A stretch of DNA of 64,000 nt from Sophora flavescens (lineage: Eukaryota; Streptophyta; Magnoliopsida; Fabales; Fabaceae): contig CM061062.1 of NCBI GenBank assembly GCA_030762895.1, positions 136,693,104-136,757,103 on the forward strand, in the 5' to 3' direction. The translations under genes were made by a program, and so were the position numbers. Below the pieces are notes generated by a model that searched no databases, was not told where the DNA came from, and saw only the letters and a program-made list of their open reading frames with translations. Positions 36,613-47,430 of this stretch are shown one piece after another (the first letter of the stretch is position 1; every line of letters starts with the position of its first letter).

Positions 36613-37950
36613 TGACGCGCTGTCGCATACGCGTCAAAAAGAAGAGCGGTTTGTAAAAAGTGTAGTCAGGATGCGACAACTCGGGTATCGTATCACAAGG
36701 ACTCTCGTAATGTTATTATCACATAAAATCGGTTTTTTTTTTGGGAGGGGGGGGGGGGGGGGGGTTTTAAACAGAATGAAAACAGAGCATAAAAACAGAG
36801 AAAATTAAGTGATTATCAAATAAGACAAAGACGATCAATCTGCTGTTCGGTTTCCCACTATCATCGGTTCATGTAACTCCATGCCCTAAGTGTATTCTAA
36901 TCCCTTTTCGATTGTAGCATCGATTAACAAGCAAAATCGACGCTACGGGACATATATTCCTAATTCTCGAATTAAGCAAACGGGGTGAAGGGCTCGTGAA
37001 TTAAGCAAACACGAATAAACATACGCGAATTAAGCAAACGCGATTGAGTTTAGGAAAATAAAATCATCGAAAATAAATCAACACTAATTCGATACAAAAC
37101 TGCATTAAGCAAACAGAGAATAACGAATAGCATTGAAAGAGAGAAGAAAATTCAATCGGGAATTACAAGACCTCAAGTGTCGGCGGAAGCCGATTAAAGC
37201 AGATTAACCTAGGGAGATTAGTTCTCCATCAAAAATGCAATACAATCATAGAAATTCGAAAACAAGGATTAGCAAAAAGTGGTCCACTAATCTGCCCTAA
37301 ACAGCAATTACAGCTTCAGAATCTGCGCACTCTCGCGAGGCGAATATTAAAATGGCGCCAGTTCAAATTTGGGCTCTCGCGAGGCGAGATGATACTTCGC
37401 GAGGCGAGAGTTCAAAATCTAGTTTGTCACAGCCGTGCTGCCTATCACGGCCAGGCCGTGATCACTTCTGACTTTGGGTGCTTATATGTCATGGCCGTGA
37501 CCTTCATCACGGCTAGGCCATGATGGTCTCTGTCCTCCAGGGTCTTCTCATTATGCCCGTGATGGGCATCACGGGTTGAACGTGATGCTTTCTGACTTCC
37601 AGGCTCGCGAGGCGAGACATGGTTCGTGAGGCGAGGCAGAGAAGATGACATTTCTGGCACATGCTGGTCTTTATTCTCGCGGGGCTAGTAACCTCTCGCG
37701 GGGCGAGTACTTCCAGGATTGTAATTTCCACTGTTTCCTTCATTCCCTGGACTCTAAGTTAACCTGAAAACATGAAATAGCCATAAGTGCTTTATTTGAC
37801 TCAAAACTAGCTAAATTATCCTAAAACTACTTAAGAGACTCAAAACCTTGCTTGAGGACAATCAAGTCTAATTTGGGCGAAAACGAGATATAATTGGCAC
37901 AAAACCACGGTCATACTAGTCATAAAACTAGATGAGCCAGAGGCTTATTA
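36613..37950 (-). mobile_element. 5' LTR of element M
   Basis: About 1.34 kb. On the minus strand it starts TAATAAGCCTCTGG (the other copy starts TGATAAGCC, so the terminal TG is mutated here) and ends GCGCGTCA before the primer-binding site. It is near-identical to 28267-29627 apart from small indels. It carries an 18-G run at 36747-36764 and a palindrome array at 37333-37707. Confidence 0.9.
37333..37707 (-). promoter_or_regulatory. Palindrome-pair array, 5' LTR of M
   Basis: Equivalent of 28991-29384. CGCGAGG-type sites lie at 37333 (partner lost), 37377/37397, 37605/37624 and 37677/37696. The 14+19-bp dyad pairs lie at 37426/37444, 37488/37506 and 37550/37568, again exactly 62 bp apart. 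Confidence 0.85.
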
Positions 37951-40180
37951 GTCGAAACTATGTTTTTGGGGAACAAGGAAGTTTTGTTTCAACTTTCAAA
38001 GTATAATCACTGATTTGAACTCTTTACTACCATTTGATGTTAAATCTAAGAGATTGAAAAGTTTGAAAATTTATAGCCTATTTTATGAACCATGACCGAA
38101 ATCATAAGCTAGTGGCTTAGAGAGAGATTTTTTCAATCCTGTAAAAATGATCATTGATTATGAATCTCTAATACTTAAGGATCATTAATCCATGAGTTTG
38201 GGAAATTTTGAAAATATCTAACCTTACTTTTTTACCTAGGCCGAACCTATGCCTAGGGGAGATAAGATGTTTTTGGTTGTTTTTAACTTGTGTTATGTGT
38301 TGGAATCTTTGGACTTCTGTCTCGAAGCAAATCGAGGAAGATCATAGCAATCAACAAAGAACGAAAGACTTTGTTTGCTTTGGAATTAGGTAAGGGGAGC
38401 TTACCTGAGGGATTTTTCCCGATAGCTATATGTTATTATTTGTGGTCTGTTAAGTTGTTTAAATTTTATTGTGATTTCCTGAGTTTATCTGATGTGGTTA
38501 AAATTGTCTGTTTTACATATCTGAGATTGATAATTTATTTGTAGAAATGTGTTAAAGCTTGTAGATAAGGCATGAACTTTATTATCTGAAATAATGTTGA
38601 TGTGAGAATCCTGGCATTCGTCAGTGCTCAATCAATTATTGAGATAAAAGCCTTATGAGGAATTTTGACAATGATAATATTTAGTTGATGATTTCTTTTG
38701 ATAAAAGAGAAAGTAATGGATATTTACAAGGATGAAATCGTAAAAATATTTTAGTACGTTATCTTTTTCAAAATGTAGATAAAAAGTTATTTTAAGAAAT
38801 TTATGTGTCAACTTCTTTTGATGAAAGAAGAAGAATCAGAATGGAATTGAGAAAGAAATACATTTTAGTACGTTATCATTTTCAAAGATGAGGTGAAAAT
38901 CATTTTAAGAACTAAACGTTGAAATATTTTAAAGTTAGAAGGAAAAACATTTAACTTACAAGTTTCTTTTCATATAAATGGAAACGATTTCGAAAGGTGT
39001 TTATAAAATAGAATTAATGAGAAAAATGATTTAAAAATATTTTCAGGTTAGCAATGATTTTAGAAAAGGATTTTTACAAAGTTAGGATGTTGTTTTGAAA
39101 AAGGGAAGAATTTCAAAAGAAGGTGGGTTTAAGGAAAAAATGGATTTATCTATAACTTAGTGTTTCTAAATGAATTTCAATGAAAAGGATTTCTGGAAAA
39201 TTTTACTTTTGAAAATATTCCGGCAAGCTTGGATAAGTTGCTGAAGTTTCATTTTGTATTTGTGTTTCACTTAACGAAAAAGAATAAATACATTGGAAAG
39301 TGAATCTAGTATACGAGACGTCGGAATACTAGTGTTCTGTAATTTACACTTAGATCTTTGATCCGTGTCACGTTGTTGTGAATTGTGTGTCCTATTCACG
39401 TTGTTGTGGATTGTGTGTCCTAATTACGTTGTTATGGACTGTGTTTCCTAATCACGTTGTGATAAACGTTATTAAAGGTGAATGTTGTTTTCTTTGACCA
39501 CAAGCCCAGACTGGTACATCGGTCTAAAGTGTTGTGATTGAGCACTCGGACTGCGTGTCCCGTGTTGATGTTGATAATTTCAAAACGCTAAAATTTATGA
39601 AAAGTCGTTAGCTTTTGAGCTTCGACAATGAAAGAGAATGAACACAAAGAAAATGTTGAGAACAATTGTTTTACATGCATTTTAGGCAGACGTGCCTCAC
39701 GTTGATAGGAGTGATGCCTTGATGATCAGGTATTCACAATACGATGTATCACTGCATCCTGGGATGGGATAGTGTCTTATTAAATCCATGAGAATGAAAT
39801 ATTGCATCCTCTTAGAATGATGATGGGATCTCATGAGATTAAGTTAGAGCCTGAATATTGAAGTGTCTTGCATTTTTTTTAAAAATGACGATGATTGTTC
39901 GAGTATAAAACCATTGATAAAAATACTTGTCTATTTCTGATAAATTATGATATATGATTTTATATGTCTATATGTTGTTTTGTACGTCATGCATATGGTT
40001 ATCGTGTTTAAATCCATATATTGGGGTCTCACCCTTACAAACATATCAGGTTTTCTTCTGGTTTTTGCTGTTGTACCTTGGTACTCTAGTACAGATAGTG
40101 CAGAGGAGTTTTCCTAAGTCACTCGGAGACTTAGATCTAGATGTTTGAAGAAGCTTTTGGTCGTGGGATGACCACAAGGG
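37951..40180 (+). mobile_element. Family 2 LTR, continuation
   Basis: Resumes the family 2 LTR after element M (GTCGAAACTATG against GGCCGAA-type blocks elsewhere) and runs parallel to about 10680-13000: splice-donor-like block at 38386-38415, degenerate GGACTGTGTGTCC units at 39365-39460, and the CGGACTGCGTGTCC block at 39548. It is cut at 40180 by element C. The two ORFs in this stretch (38208-38393, 38290-38544) are not credible genes. Confidence 0.7.
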
Positions 40181-40406
40181 TGATGAGTGTGATTTCACCT
40201 CATATTTCCTGTGCATTTTGCATGCATTTTTCATATAGTTTAGGCATATTTAATTTGATTTTAGTTAGCTTTTATCATGGAACGGGTAAGGCTGTTTCGT
40301 GGTGTTGTTTTGCATAAATTAATGATAAAATGCTCAGGATCAACCATGATGTAGCTTGGATGAAGATAGAGCTTGAAAAGTGAAGAAAATGAGCCAAGCA
40401 GAGCCC

Positions 40407-40643
40407 ATCACGGCCATGATCAAGCAAAACTGGAAAGAAAGAAGCCTGAAGTCAGAAGCCATCACGGCCTGGCCGTGATGGCCATCACGGCCGTGATAGG
40501 TCAGATGAACCAGAACCTCAACAGGAAGAACTGATCACGGCCTAGCCGTGATGAGTGTCACGGCCGTGACAGACCAAAATTTGAAAGCGCGCCCAAGGCA
40601 GAACACGTCACGGCCTAGCCGTGATGGTCATCACGGACGTGAC
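40407..40643 (+). promoter_or_regulatory. Periodic dyad-pair array in LTR of C
   Basis: Three pairs, each a 19-bp dyad, a 4-bp spacer and a 14-bp dyad. The 19-mers start at 40461, 40534 and 40607 and the 14-mers at 40484, 40557 and 40630, both exactly 73 bp apart. The first 19-mer is ATCACGGCCTGGCCGTGAT and the first 14-mer ATCACGGCCGTGAT. A lone 14-bp dyad lies at 40407-40420. The last dyad ends 13 bp before the TATA box. Confidence 0.9.
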
Positions 40644-40655
40644 ACGCGCCCAATC

Positions 40656-40663
40656 TATAAATA
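40656..40663 (+). promoter_or_regulatory. TATA box of element C LTR
   Basis: TATAAATA in a CAATCTATAAATAGGCATC context, a consensus plant TATA box, just downstream of the dyad array. It marks the U3/R region. Confidence 0.75.
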
Positions 40664-41556
40664 GGCATCAGGGCTGCACGAAAAGAAGATCACAGGGGGC
40701 TGGGAACCCTAAAGACTTGGAACCCTAAGAGGAGGATTCTCTGAGCCAGGGGGCTGCTGTGAAGGCTTCAATGGAGTTTCTTCTCTCCTTTATCTCTATT
40801 TCTCTTATTTTGGTTTTCTCCATTAGCATGAGTAGCTAAATCCCTTTTTGTTGGGATTAGATGTAGCTAAACTGAATATCATGTAATTGCTTTGATTGAT
40901 TAATCTGTGTTTATGTTTCTCTATTAGTGTTTAATTCCTTTGCTTAATGCTTTTTGTGGTTTGATCATCCATGAATTGATTTTGAGATTTGATGTGCAAT
41001 GGGGACGTTCTTATCATTTCTTGATCTGGAATTAATCACCTAGTGAACCTTGCATCTAGGAATGGATTTTGGTTTACTAGTAATCGTGTAATCCCTACTC
41101 TTAATGCAAATTCACTAATTAGGCCACCTAAGGAATTAGGGTTTAATTAGGGGATTTAGGCTCTTGTCATCTAAGGAATTAGGTCTTGAGTAATCTTGTG
41201 AATTGATTTTAATATTTGAAGTATAAACTGGATTGGTGTTCTTGGTATTGCATGAGACTAAGGTTTAGTGAAGTCTAGTCCCAACATCTTTCATCTATTT
41301 GAAGAATCCTTTTTTTCTACATTCCAAGTGTTCGACAAAAATAAAAAAAGAAGTTTTTCCTTTTATTTTGTTTATTTTAACTCTTGGGCTTGGTATTTAG
41401 TATTGAGCTCCCTTCCATCCAAAGGTTCGCTTAGATAGTAGTTGATTTGGTACGTGCTAGTACTTGTCTCAGTCCTCGTGGGAACGATATTAGTCTCACC
41501 ACCGTATTACTTGTACGACTAGGTATACTTGCCTAGATTTAGTCTCAACAAGTTTT

Positions 41557-41574
41557 TGGCGCCGTTGTCGGGGA
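41557..41574 (+). other. tRNA-Asp primer-binding site of C
   Basis: TGGCGCCGTTGTCGGGGA, with one mismatch to the tRNA-Asp complement, six bases after the LTR end. Confidence 0.85.
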
Positions 41575-41704
41575 CTGTGTTTCAATATTAGCATACACAT
41601 TTTGATTACTAATTTAAGCATAATTTTATTTTTTTTCTGTTTTATTGACTGTTTCTCTTTGCTGTCATTTAGTGCTAACACTCTTGGTGTCTAGGCTTTT
41701 GTGC

Positions 41705-43216
41705 ATGCGAGGTACTATCCCAGCTGACCAACTTTTCTACGATCCTGAAATAGAGAAAATAGCTAGAGAGAATCGAAGGCAAACAAGACAGCAGAAGCTA
41801 TTAGCACAACAAGAAAGGGAACAAGAGACCTCCACTTCACAAGTTCATCAAGAACCACTTAAGATGGCAGGCAATGGTGAGGGTGCTCCACGGAGGACAC
41901 TTGGTGATTATGACAATACAAATGTCAATCGGCATGTCACTAGCATAGTGAGGCCTCCAGTGAATTCCAACAATTTTGAGATCAAGTCGGCTCTCTTGAA
42001 TATGATTGCACAAAATCAATTTGCCGGGATGGAGAAGGAGGATCCTAATAATCATGTCTCCAACTTCATTGAGTTATGTGATACGATGAAGCTCAATGGT
42101 GCTAGCGATGATGCAATTCGCCTAAGGTTGTTCCCTTTCTCTCTAAGAGATAGAGCCAAGGCTTGGCTCCAATCTCAACCAAGGGGGAGCATCACTACAT
42201 AGGATGACTTAGAGGCTAAATTTCTTGCAAGGTTCTTTCCCGCCTCAAGATTTGTGAAGACACGGGGTGATATCGCAAGCTTTGCTCAACAAGAGGGTGA
42301 GACTCTTCATGACACATGGGAAAGGTTCAAAGACTTGCTCCGAAGATGACCAAATCATGGGTTTGATGATCTTGTCCAAATGCAAACATTTTGTAATGGA
42401 TTGAGGCCGTCAACCAAGTTTATGTTGGATGCCTCAGCTGGAGGTTCCATGAACACAAAGACACCGGAGGAAGCATTAACTTTGATAGAAGCTATGGCAT
42501 CCAATGACTATTTGATGCATCATGACCGAGGTACCACATCAAGAAGGGGAGTGTTGGAGTTAGACTCACAAACTGCACTTTTGGCTCAAAACAAGCTTAT
42601 GACACAACAACTTGAGTCCATTACCAAGCAACTAGCTCAACTCCCACAACAACTCCAAACCATTCAAGGAACAACCATGCCACCTCAACAGGTAATGATA
42701 TGTGATTTTTGTGGAGGAGATCATGATAATGGAAATTGTGAGGCCACACCTAGTTCCCATGAGGAAGCTAATTATATGGGGAACTATGGGAGGCAAGGTA
42801 ACAACAAATACTCAAACAATTACAACCAAGGGTGGAGGAATCAAGCAAGTTTTGGTTGGAAACAAGATGCCGGACAAGCAAGCAAGCCTCTTCCCACACA
42901 ACCGCCTCAAGACCGGACTTCAATCTTGGAGAACACCCTCAATAAATTCATGCAAATGTCTATGTCAAACCAGAAAAACACCGATGCTGCCATAAAGAAC
43001 TTGGAGGTTCAAGTTGGACAAATTGCAAAGCACCTAGCAGAACAATCCAGCAGCAGTTTTTCAGGTAATACTCAAACAAATCCTAAAGAGCATTGTAAGG
43101 ATGTTGTTTTGAGGAGTGGTAAAAGTCTTGAGAAAGTGAGTGGTGAGCCTTTGTTGAAAAATGAGAGAGTTGCTGAAAAAACTGAGTTGAGTGCTGAAAA
43201 AAAGAGAGAAAAATGA
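41705..43216 (+). pseudogene. Gag of element C, interrupted
   Basis: Chosen start is the ATG at 41705 (MRGTIPADQLFYDPEIE), about 130 bases after the primer-binding site; an upstream in-frame ATG at 41645 lies in the leader. The capsid domain runs through FPFSLRDRAKAWL, the frame stops at TAG 42200-42202, and homology continues past a second stop near 42347-42349. The C-terminal part is open from 42380, with the knuckle CDFCGGDH-GNC near 42702-42740. The frame shifts near 43200 in an A-rich run. Confidence 0.85.
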
Positions 43217-43955
43217 AGAAAGAGGCAAAGAGGTTGTAATAGAGGAAGAAGAAAAAGACGAGAGAGAAAAGTTAGTGGATGAAGATTCAATTTTGAGGAG
43301 GAGTAAAAGTAAGATTTTGAAAGATGGAGACGAGCCTCAAGAGATCCCTTCTTATGTAAAGTTGCCATATCCTCACTTGAGCAAGAAGAAGGAGATGGAA
43401 GAGCAATTTACCAAATTTCTCGACGTCTTTAAGAGGTTACAAATCAACATACCCTTTGCTGAAGCACTAGAGCAAATGCCAACTTATGCAAAGTTCATGA
43501 AGGAGTTACTCACGAAGAAAAGAAGGTTTAAAGAGGGTGAGACTGTTGCCTTGACGGAAGAATGTAGTACGATACTTCAAAGGAAGCTACCTCCAAAGCT
43601 TAAAGATCCTGGCAGTTTTACAATCCCCTGCACAATTGGGAGTGTTGCTATTGGGAAGGCCTTGTGTGACTTGGGGGCGAGTATCAATTTGATGCCGCTT
43701 TCAATCTTGAAAAAGCTTGGAGGTGGTGAAGTGAAACCAACAAGGATGGCATTGCAACTAGCCGATAGATCAATCAAGCGTCCTTATGGTATTATGTAAG
43801 ATGTTTTGGTTAAAGTGGACAAGTTTATCTTCCCAGCAGATTTTGTGATATTAGACATGGAGGAGGATGCAGAAGTTCCACTTATATTAGGGAGACCTTT
43901 TCTAGCAACTGGTCGTGCTTTGATAGATGTACAAAAAGGTCAGCTTTGACTCGGA
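43191..43955 (+). pseudogene. Gag tail and protease of element C
   Basis: After the frameshift a 202-codon frame carries a charged linker, then KLPPKLKDPGSFTIPC and the protease motif CDLGASINLMP near 43665-43700. It stops at TAA 43797-43799. Homology goes on in the same frame through LGRPFLATGRALIDV to another stop near 43948, then into the RT frame. The order and motifs match element M. Confidence 0.8.
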
Positions 43956-45915
43956 GTGCAAGATGAAGAGGTTACTTTTAATGTATTTGAATCTATGCAT
44001 CTCCCGAGTGATGAAGAGAATAGTTTCTGCATGGACATTGTGGATGTAGCGACTAAAGAAGTCTTTGCACACCAGCACCACTCCTCTACTCTTGAGAAGG
44101 TAATTATGAATTCTATTGAAAATCTTGATGAGAAAGAGGAGAAGGAAATAGAGGAATGTTTGTGTCATTTGGAAGCTCAACCTAGTCAACTTTCTGTCAA
44201 TACTAAGAAAGAAGAGCTTAAGAAGGATGAAGTCCAGGAGAAGCTCAAAGTAGAGATTAAACCTCTACCTCCCCACTTGAAATATGTGTTCCTTGGTGAG
44301 AATGATGAAAATCCTGTCATAGTGAGCAATGTATTGTCCAAATTGGAGGAGGAGAAACTTGTAAGGGTGCTTAGAGAGCATAAGACATCTATTGGATGGT
44401 CCATCCTAGATTTGAAAGGCATTAGCCCTGCATTCTGTATGCACAAGATCATGATGGAGGCTAAATTTAAACCAGTGGTCCAACCGCAAAGGAGGCTCAA
44501 TCCTACAATGAAAGAAGTGGTAAGGAAGGAGGTGTTGAAACTCCTTGAAGCCGAAATGATCTATCCGATTTTCGGTAGTGATTGGGTAAGTCCGGTACAA
44601 GTGGTTCCCAAGAAAGGTGGCATGACCGTCGTGAACAACGAGAAAAATGAGTTGATCCCAACTAGAACAGTCACCGGTTGGCGAATGTGTATAGATTACC
44701 TGAAGCTAAATCAAGCTACTAGGAAAGATCACTTCCCACTTCCATTCATGCACCAAATGTTGGAGAGGTTGGCCGGGCAAGCTTATTATTGTTTCTTGGA
44801 TGGTTATTCGGGTTATAACCAAATTGCGGTTAACCCGGAAGACCAAGAGAAAACTTCCTTCACATGTCCTTTTGGAGTTTTTGCCTATCGGAAGATGCCT
44901 TTCAGTCTTTGCAATGCGCCTGCAACATTTCAAAGGTGCATGCTTTCCCATTTTCTCTGATATGGTAGAAAAATACATTGAAGTTTTCATGGATGATTTT
45001 TCCGTTTTCGGTTCCTCTTATGATAATTGTTTGTCTAACCTTGCTGCTGTGTTAAAGAGGTGCATGGACACCAATTTAGTCTTAAATTGGGAGAAGTGTC
45101 ATTTTATGGTGCGGGAGGGCATTGTGCTTGGGTACAAGATTTCAGCTAAGGGGATCGAAGTGGATAAATCCAAGATTGATGTAATTGAGAAACTACCTCC
45201 ACCAGTGAATGTCAAGGGTGTGAGGAGTTTCCTTGGGCATGCAGGCTTTTACCGGCGGTTCATCAAAGACTTCTCAAAGATATCCAAGCTGTTGTGTAGC
45301 CTTTTGAACAAGGACACACCATTTGTGTTTGATACTGCTTGCCTTACTTCTTTTCAGATTTTGAAAGAGAAGTTGATCACCGCTCCCATTCTTGTTGCAC
45401 CCAACTGGGAGTCACCATTTGAATTAATGTGTGATGCCAGTGACTACGCAGTTGGGGCAGTTTTGGGACAGCGGAGGGAAAAGTTTTTCCATGCCATTCA
45501 CTATGCTAGCAAGGTTCTCAATGAGAACCAAATAAATTATGTAACAACTGAAAAAGAGTTGCTAGCCATAGTGTTTGCATTGGAAAAATTTCGGTCATAC
45601 TTGATTGGGTCCCAAGTCACTATTTTTACTGATCATGCTGCAATTAAATATTTGTTAACTAAGTTAGATTCAAAACCAAGACTCATAAGGTGGATTTTAT
45701 TGTTGCAGGAATTTGACTTAGTCATTAAGGACAAAAAGGGCAGCGAAAATGTGGTGGCTGACCACTTATCTCGGTTGGTGAATGAAGCGGTTACTGCAAA
45801 AGAAAAGGACATTCGGGATGAGTTCCCGGATGAGACTTTATTTCTGGTACATGAAAGACCATGGTTTGTCGACATGGCAAACTTCAAGGCAGCCAACATT
45901 GTTCCAGAGCACCTC
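43956..45915 (+). pseudogene. RT and RNase H of element C, frameshifted, integrase lost
   Basis: The first frame (43956-44960) has the protease-RT linker, QRRLNP, WVSPVQVVPKKGG, CIDYLKLNQ and LDGYSGYNQ blocks. A frameshift near 44945 moves the rest to another frame that stays open to 45918. There FMDD is followed by the RT thumb, then RNase H with LMCDASD, TTEKEL and FTDHA. Sequence ends at NIVPEHL, where element B's LTR starts at 45916 and supplies the stop codon. The integrase is missing here. Confidence 0.9.
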
Positions 45916-46181
45916 TGATAAGCCTCTGGCTTATCTAGTTTTATAAATAGATGGACTATGGTTTCTGTGCTAATTATTCGAGTTCAATCTCGTTTTCGCC
46001 CAAATTTGGCATTGTTTTGTTCCTAAGTTAGACTTTGACTCGTTCTAGGCATTTTTAGTAGTTTTTAGTCTATTTTGAATAGAATTATGCTTTTTGTTTC
46101 TTTTTATTGTTTCAGGTTATAAGTGAAGCTCTGAGAGCCAAGGAAAGTCAAGAAACAGTGGAAATTGCCATTCTGGAGATA

Positions 46182-46400
46182 CTCGCCCCCCGAGTGGATG
46201 CTCGCCTCGCGAGCCTGAAGATCAGCTAAGCAGCAATAGTCATCCTTTCTGTCTCGCCCCGCGAAGATACCACTCGCCTCGTGATCCTGAAGGCCTGACT
46301 GTGCCAGAATTGTCATCCTCTCCGTGTCGCCTCGCGAGAGTCTGCTCGCCTCGCGAGAGTCCAATTTGAAAGCGCGTCAATTTTAATATTCGCCTCGCGA
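46182..46400 (+). promoter_or_regulatory. CTCGCCTCGCGA pair array, 5' LTR of B
   Basis: Sites at 46182/46201, 46253/46273, 46326/46345 and a single one at 46389. Within pairs the spacing is 19, 20 and 19 bp; pair starts are 71, 73 and 63 bp apart. The partner of the last site is absent here but present in the 3' LTR. The TATA box follows at 46422. Confidence 0.85.
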
Positions 46401-46421
46401 GAGAGCGCAGATCCTGAATCC

Positions 46422-46429
46422 TATATATT
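46422..46429 (+). promoter_or_regulatory. TATA box, 5' LTR of B
   Basis: TATATATT in a GAATCCTATATATTGCTG context. The same context in element M reads GTAATTGCTG, a degenerate box. Confidence 0.65.
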
Positions 46430-47272
46430 GCTGTTTTAGGGCAGAATTGAGAAACTTTGGATTCACCACTGTTAGAGTAGCGTTTTTGGCCGAATTTCTT
46501 GTTTCTGGAGATGCGTCTCCTCTTTTCTTTTTCTTATTTTACTATGGTCGTTAGGTCCGATTGCTTGTCTGTCTTTACGAGCATGAGGAACCAATCCCCT
46601 CATCCGAGGGATCAATGAAACCACTCATGGCGGTGTACAATTCGATGTGATGTATGTCTTTCTCCCTTCTTTCAATTAATGTTTTCCAATTCTGATTTGA
46701 TTGCATTGATCATATGCATGCGTGATTGACTAGTTAAACGTGATGAGGCTTAGGAGGCAATTCGCGTTTTAGAACTTGAATTGGGATCATCGATCGACTA
46801 TTGCACGAGATTGAGTAGGAGATCGGTGCAACCTTATAGGGAACAAGAATTAATAGAGGTTGATGATTAGGATTATGAGACCTAGTAAGTAATTAATCCA
46901 ATCATCGAATACGTCCTATTGAGCACGACATTGGATATAGGAGAATTTGGGGGTCCTGGTTGACATTGTAATTGAACTTAGGAAACAATCATCATCACTT
47001 GGGTACTATGCATGATTGGGTAGGTGGATTTGAGACCTTAGATATTTTAATTCCAAATTTTAATACCTTAGTTCTATTAGATTTGTTAATTTAATTTTCG
47101 ATCATATTTTCTCTCTCAACCACTTTCTGTTACTTGACCAAACGTATCGAACTTCTCGCGAATTAGTCGAATTGGTAGCCCAATCCTTGTGTTCGACCTC
47201 GGTAAATTCTTACCGTGTTTATTTTATTACTTACGACGACCCGGTACACTTGCCGGTGACTCAACAAGTTTT

Positions 47273-47291
47273 TGGCGCCGTTGCCGGGGAT
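47273..47291 (+). other. tRNA-Asp primer-binding site of B
   Basis: TGGCGCCGTTGCCGGGGAT, a perfect match to the complement of the plant tRNA-Asp 3' end as I know it, six bases after the LTR. Confidence 0.9.
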
Positions 47292-47341
47292 TGGCACAAC
47301 CAATTTTCCTAATTTTTAGGGAAGTTTGATTATTTGGTTAA

Positions 47342-47386
47342 GTTATTTTTATTTTTATTTTTATTTTTATTTTTATTTTTATTTAC
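47342..47386 (+). repeat. (ATTTTT)n microsatellite in B leader
   Basis: About seven hexamer units. The paralogous leader at 53278-53312 has about five. The apparent poly-LFLF peptide reading across it is an artefact. Confidence 0.85.
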
Positions 47387-47430
47387 TATTATCTCTCTCT
47401 ACGTCTTTGATTCCACTTGGTCTTGCCTTG

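Larger units (their letters stand above)
28267..37950 (-). mobile_element. Athila-like Ty3/gypsy element M, full length, broken ORFs
   Basis: A 9.7 kb element on the minus strand with two LTRs (36613-37950 and 28267-29627), a tRNA-Asp primer-binding site, gag, protease, RT, RNase H and integrase in that order, and a long 3' untranslated region ending in a polypurine tract. The order and the Asp primer fit the Athila lineage. It interrupts a family 2 LTR between 28266 and 37951. A clean 5-bp target duplication is not obvious. Gag-pol is split by in-frame stops and one frameshift, so the copy cannot make a full polyprotein. Confidence 0.9.
40181..41550 (+). mobile_element. 5' LTR of Athila-like element C
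   Basis: Starts at TGATGAGTGTG, where homology to family 2 ends, and finishes at CTCAACA just before the primer-binding site (1370 bp). It contains a dyad array (40407-40643) and a strong TATA box. No matching 3' LTR is in the window, because C is cut at 45915 by element B. Confidence 0.75.
45916..47266 (+). mobile_element. 5' LTR of element B
   Basis: Starts TGATAAGCCTCTGGC, as in element M, and ends GTGACTCAACA before the primer-binding site (1351 bp). About 98% identical by eye to 51832-53201; the main difference is one missing ~20-bp array site. Confidence 0.9.

Noticed and set aside
28258..37955. Target-site duplication for element M
   Set aside because: Left flank (GGCTT) and right flank (GTCGA) do not match as a 5-bp repeat; one or both are mutated or trimmed.
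40407..40643. Regularly spaced palindromic repeats resembling a CRISPR array
   Set aside because: The setting is a plant LTR. The repeats are paired dyads of two lengths, the intervening DNA is partly homologous to other LTRs, and a TATA box follows. This is not a CRISPR.
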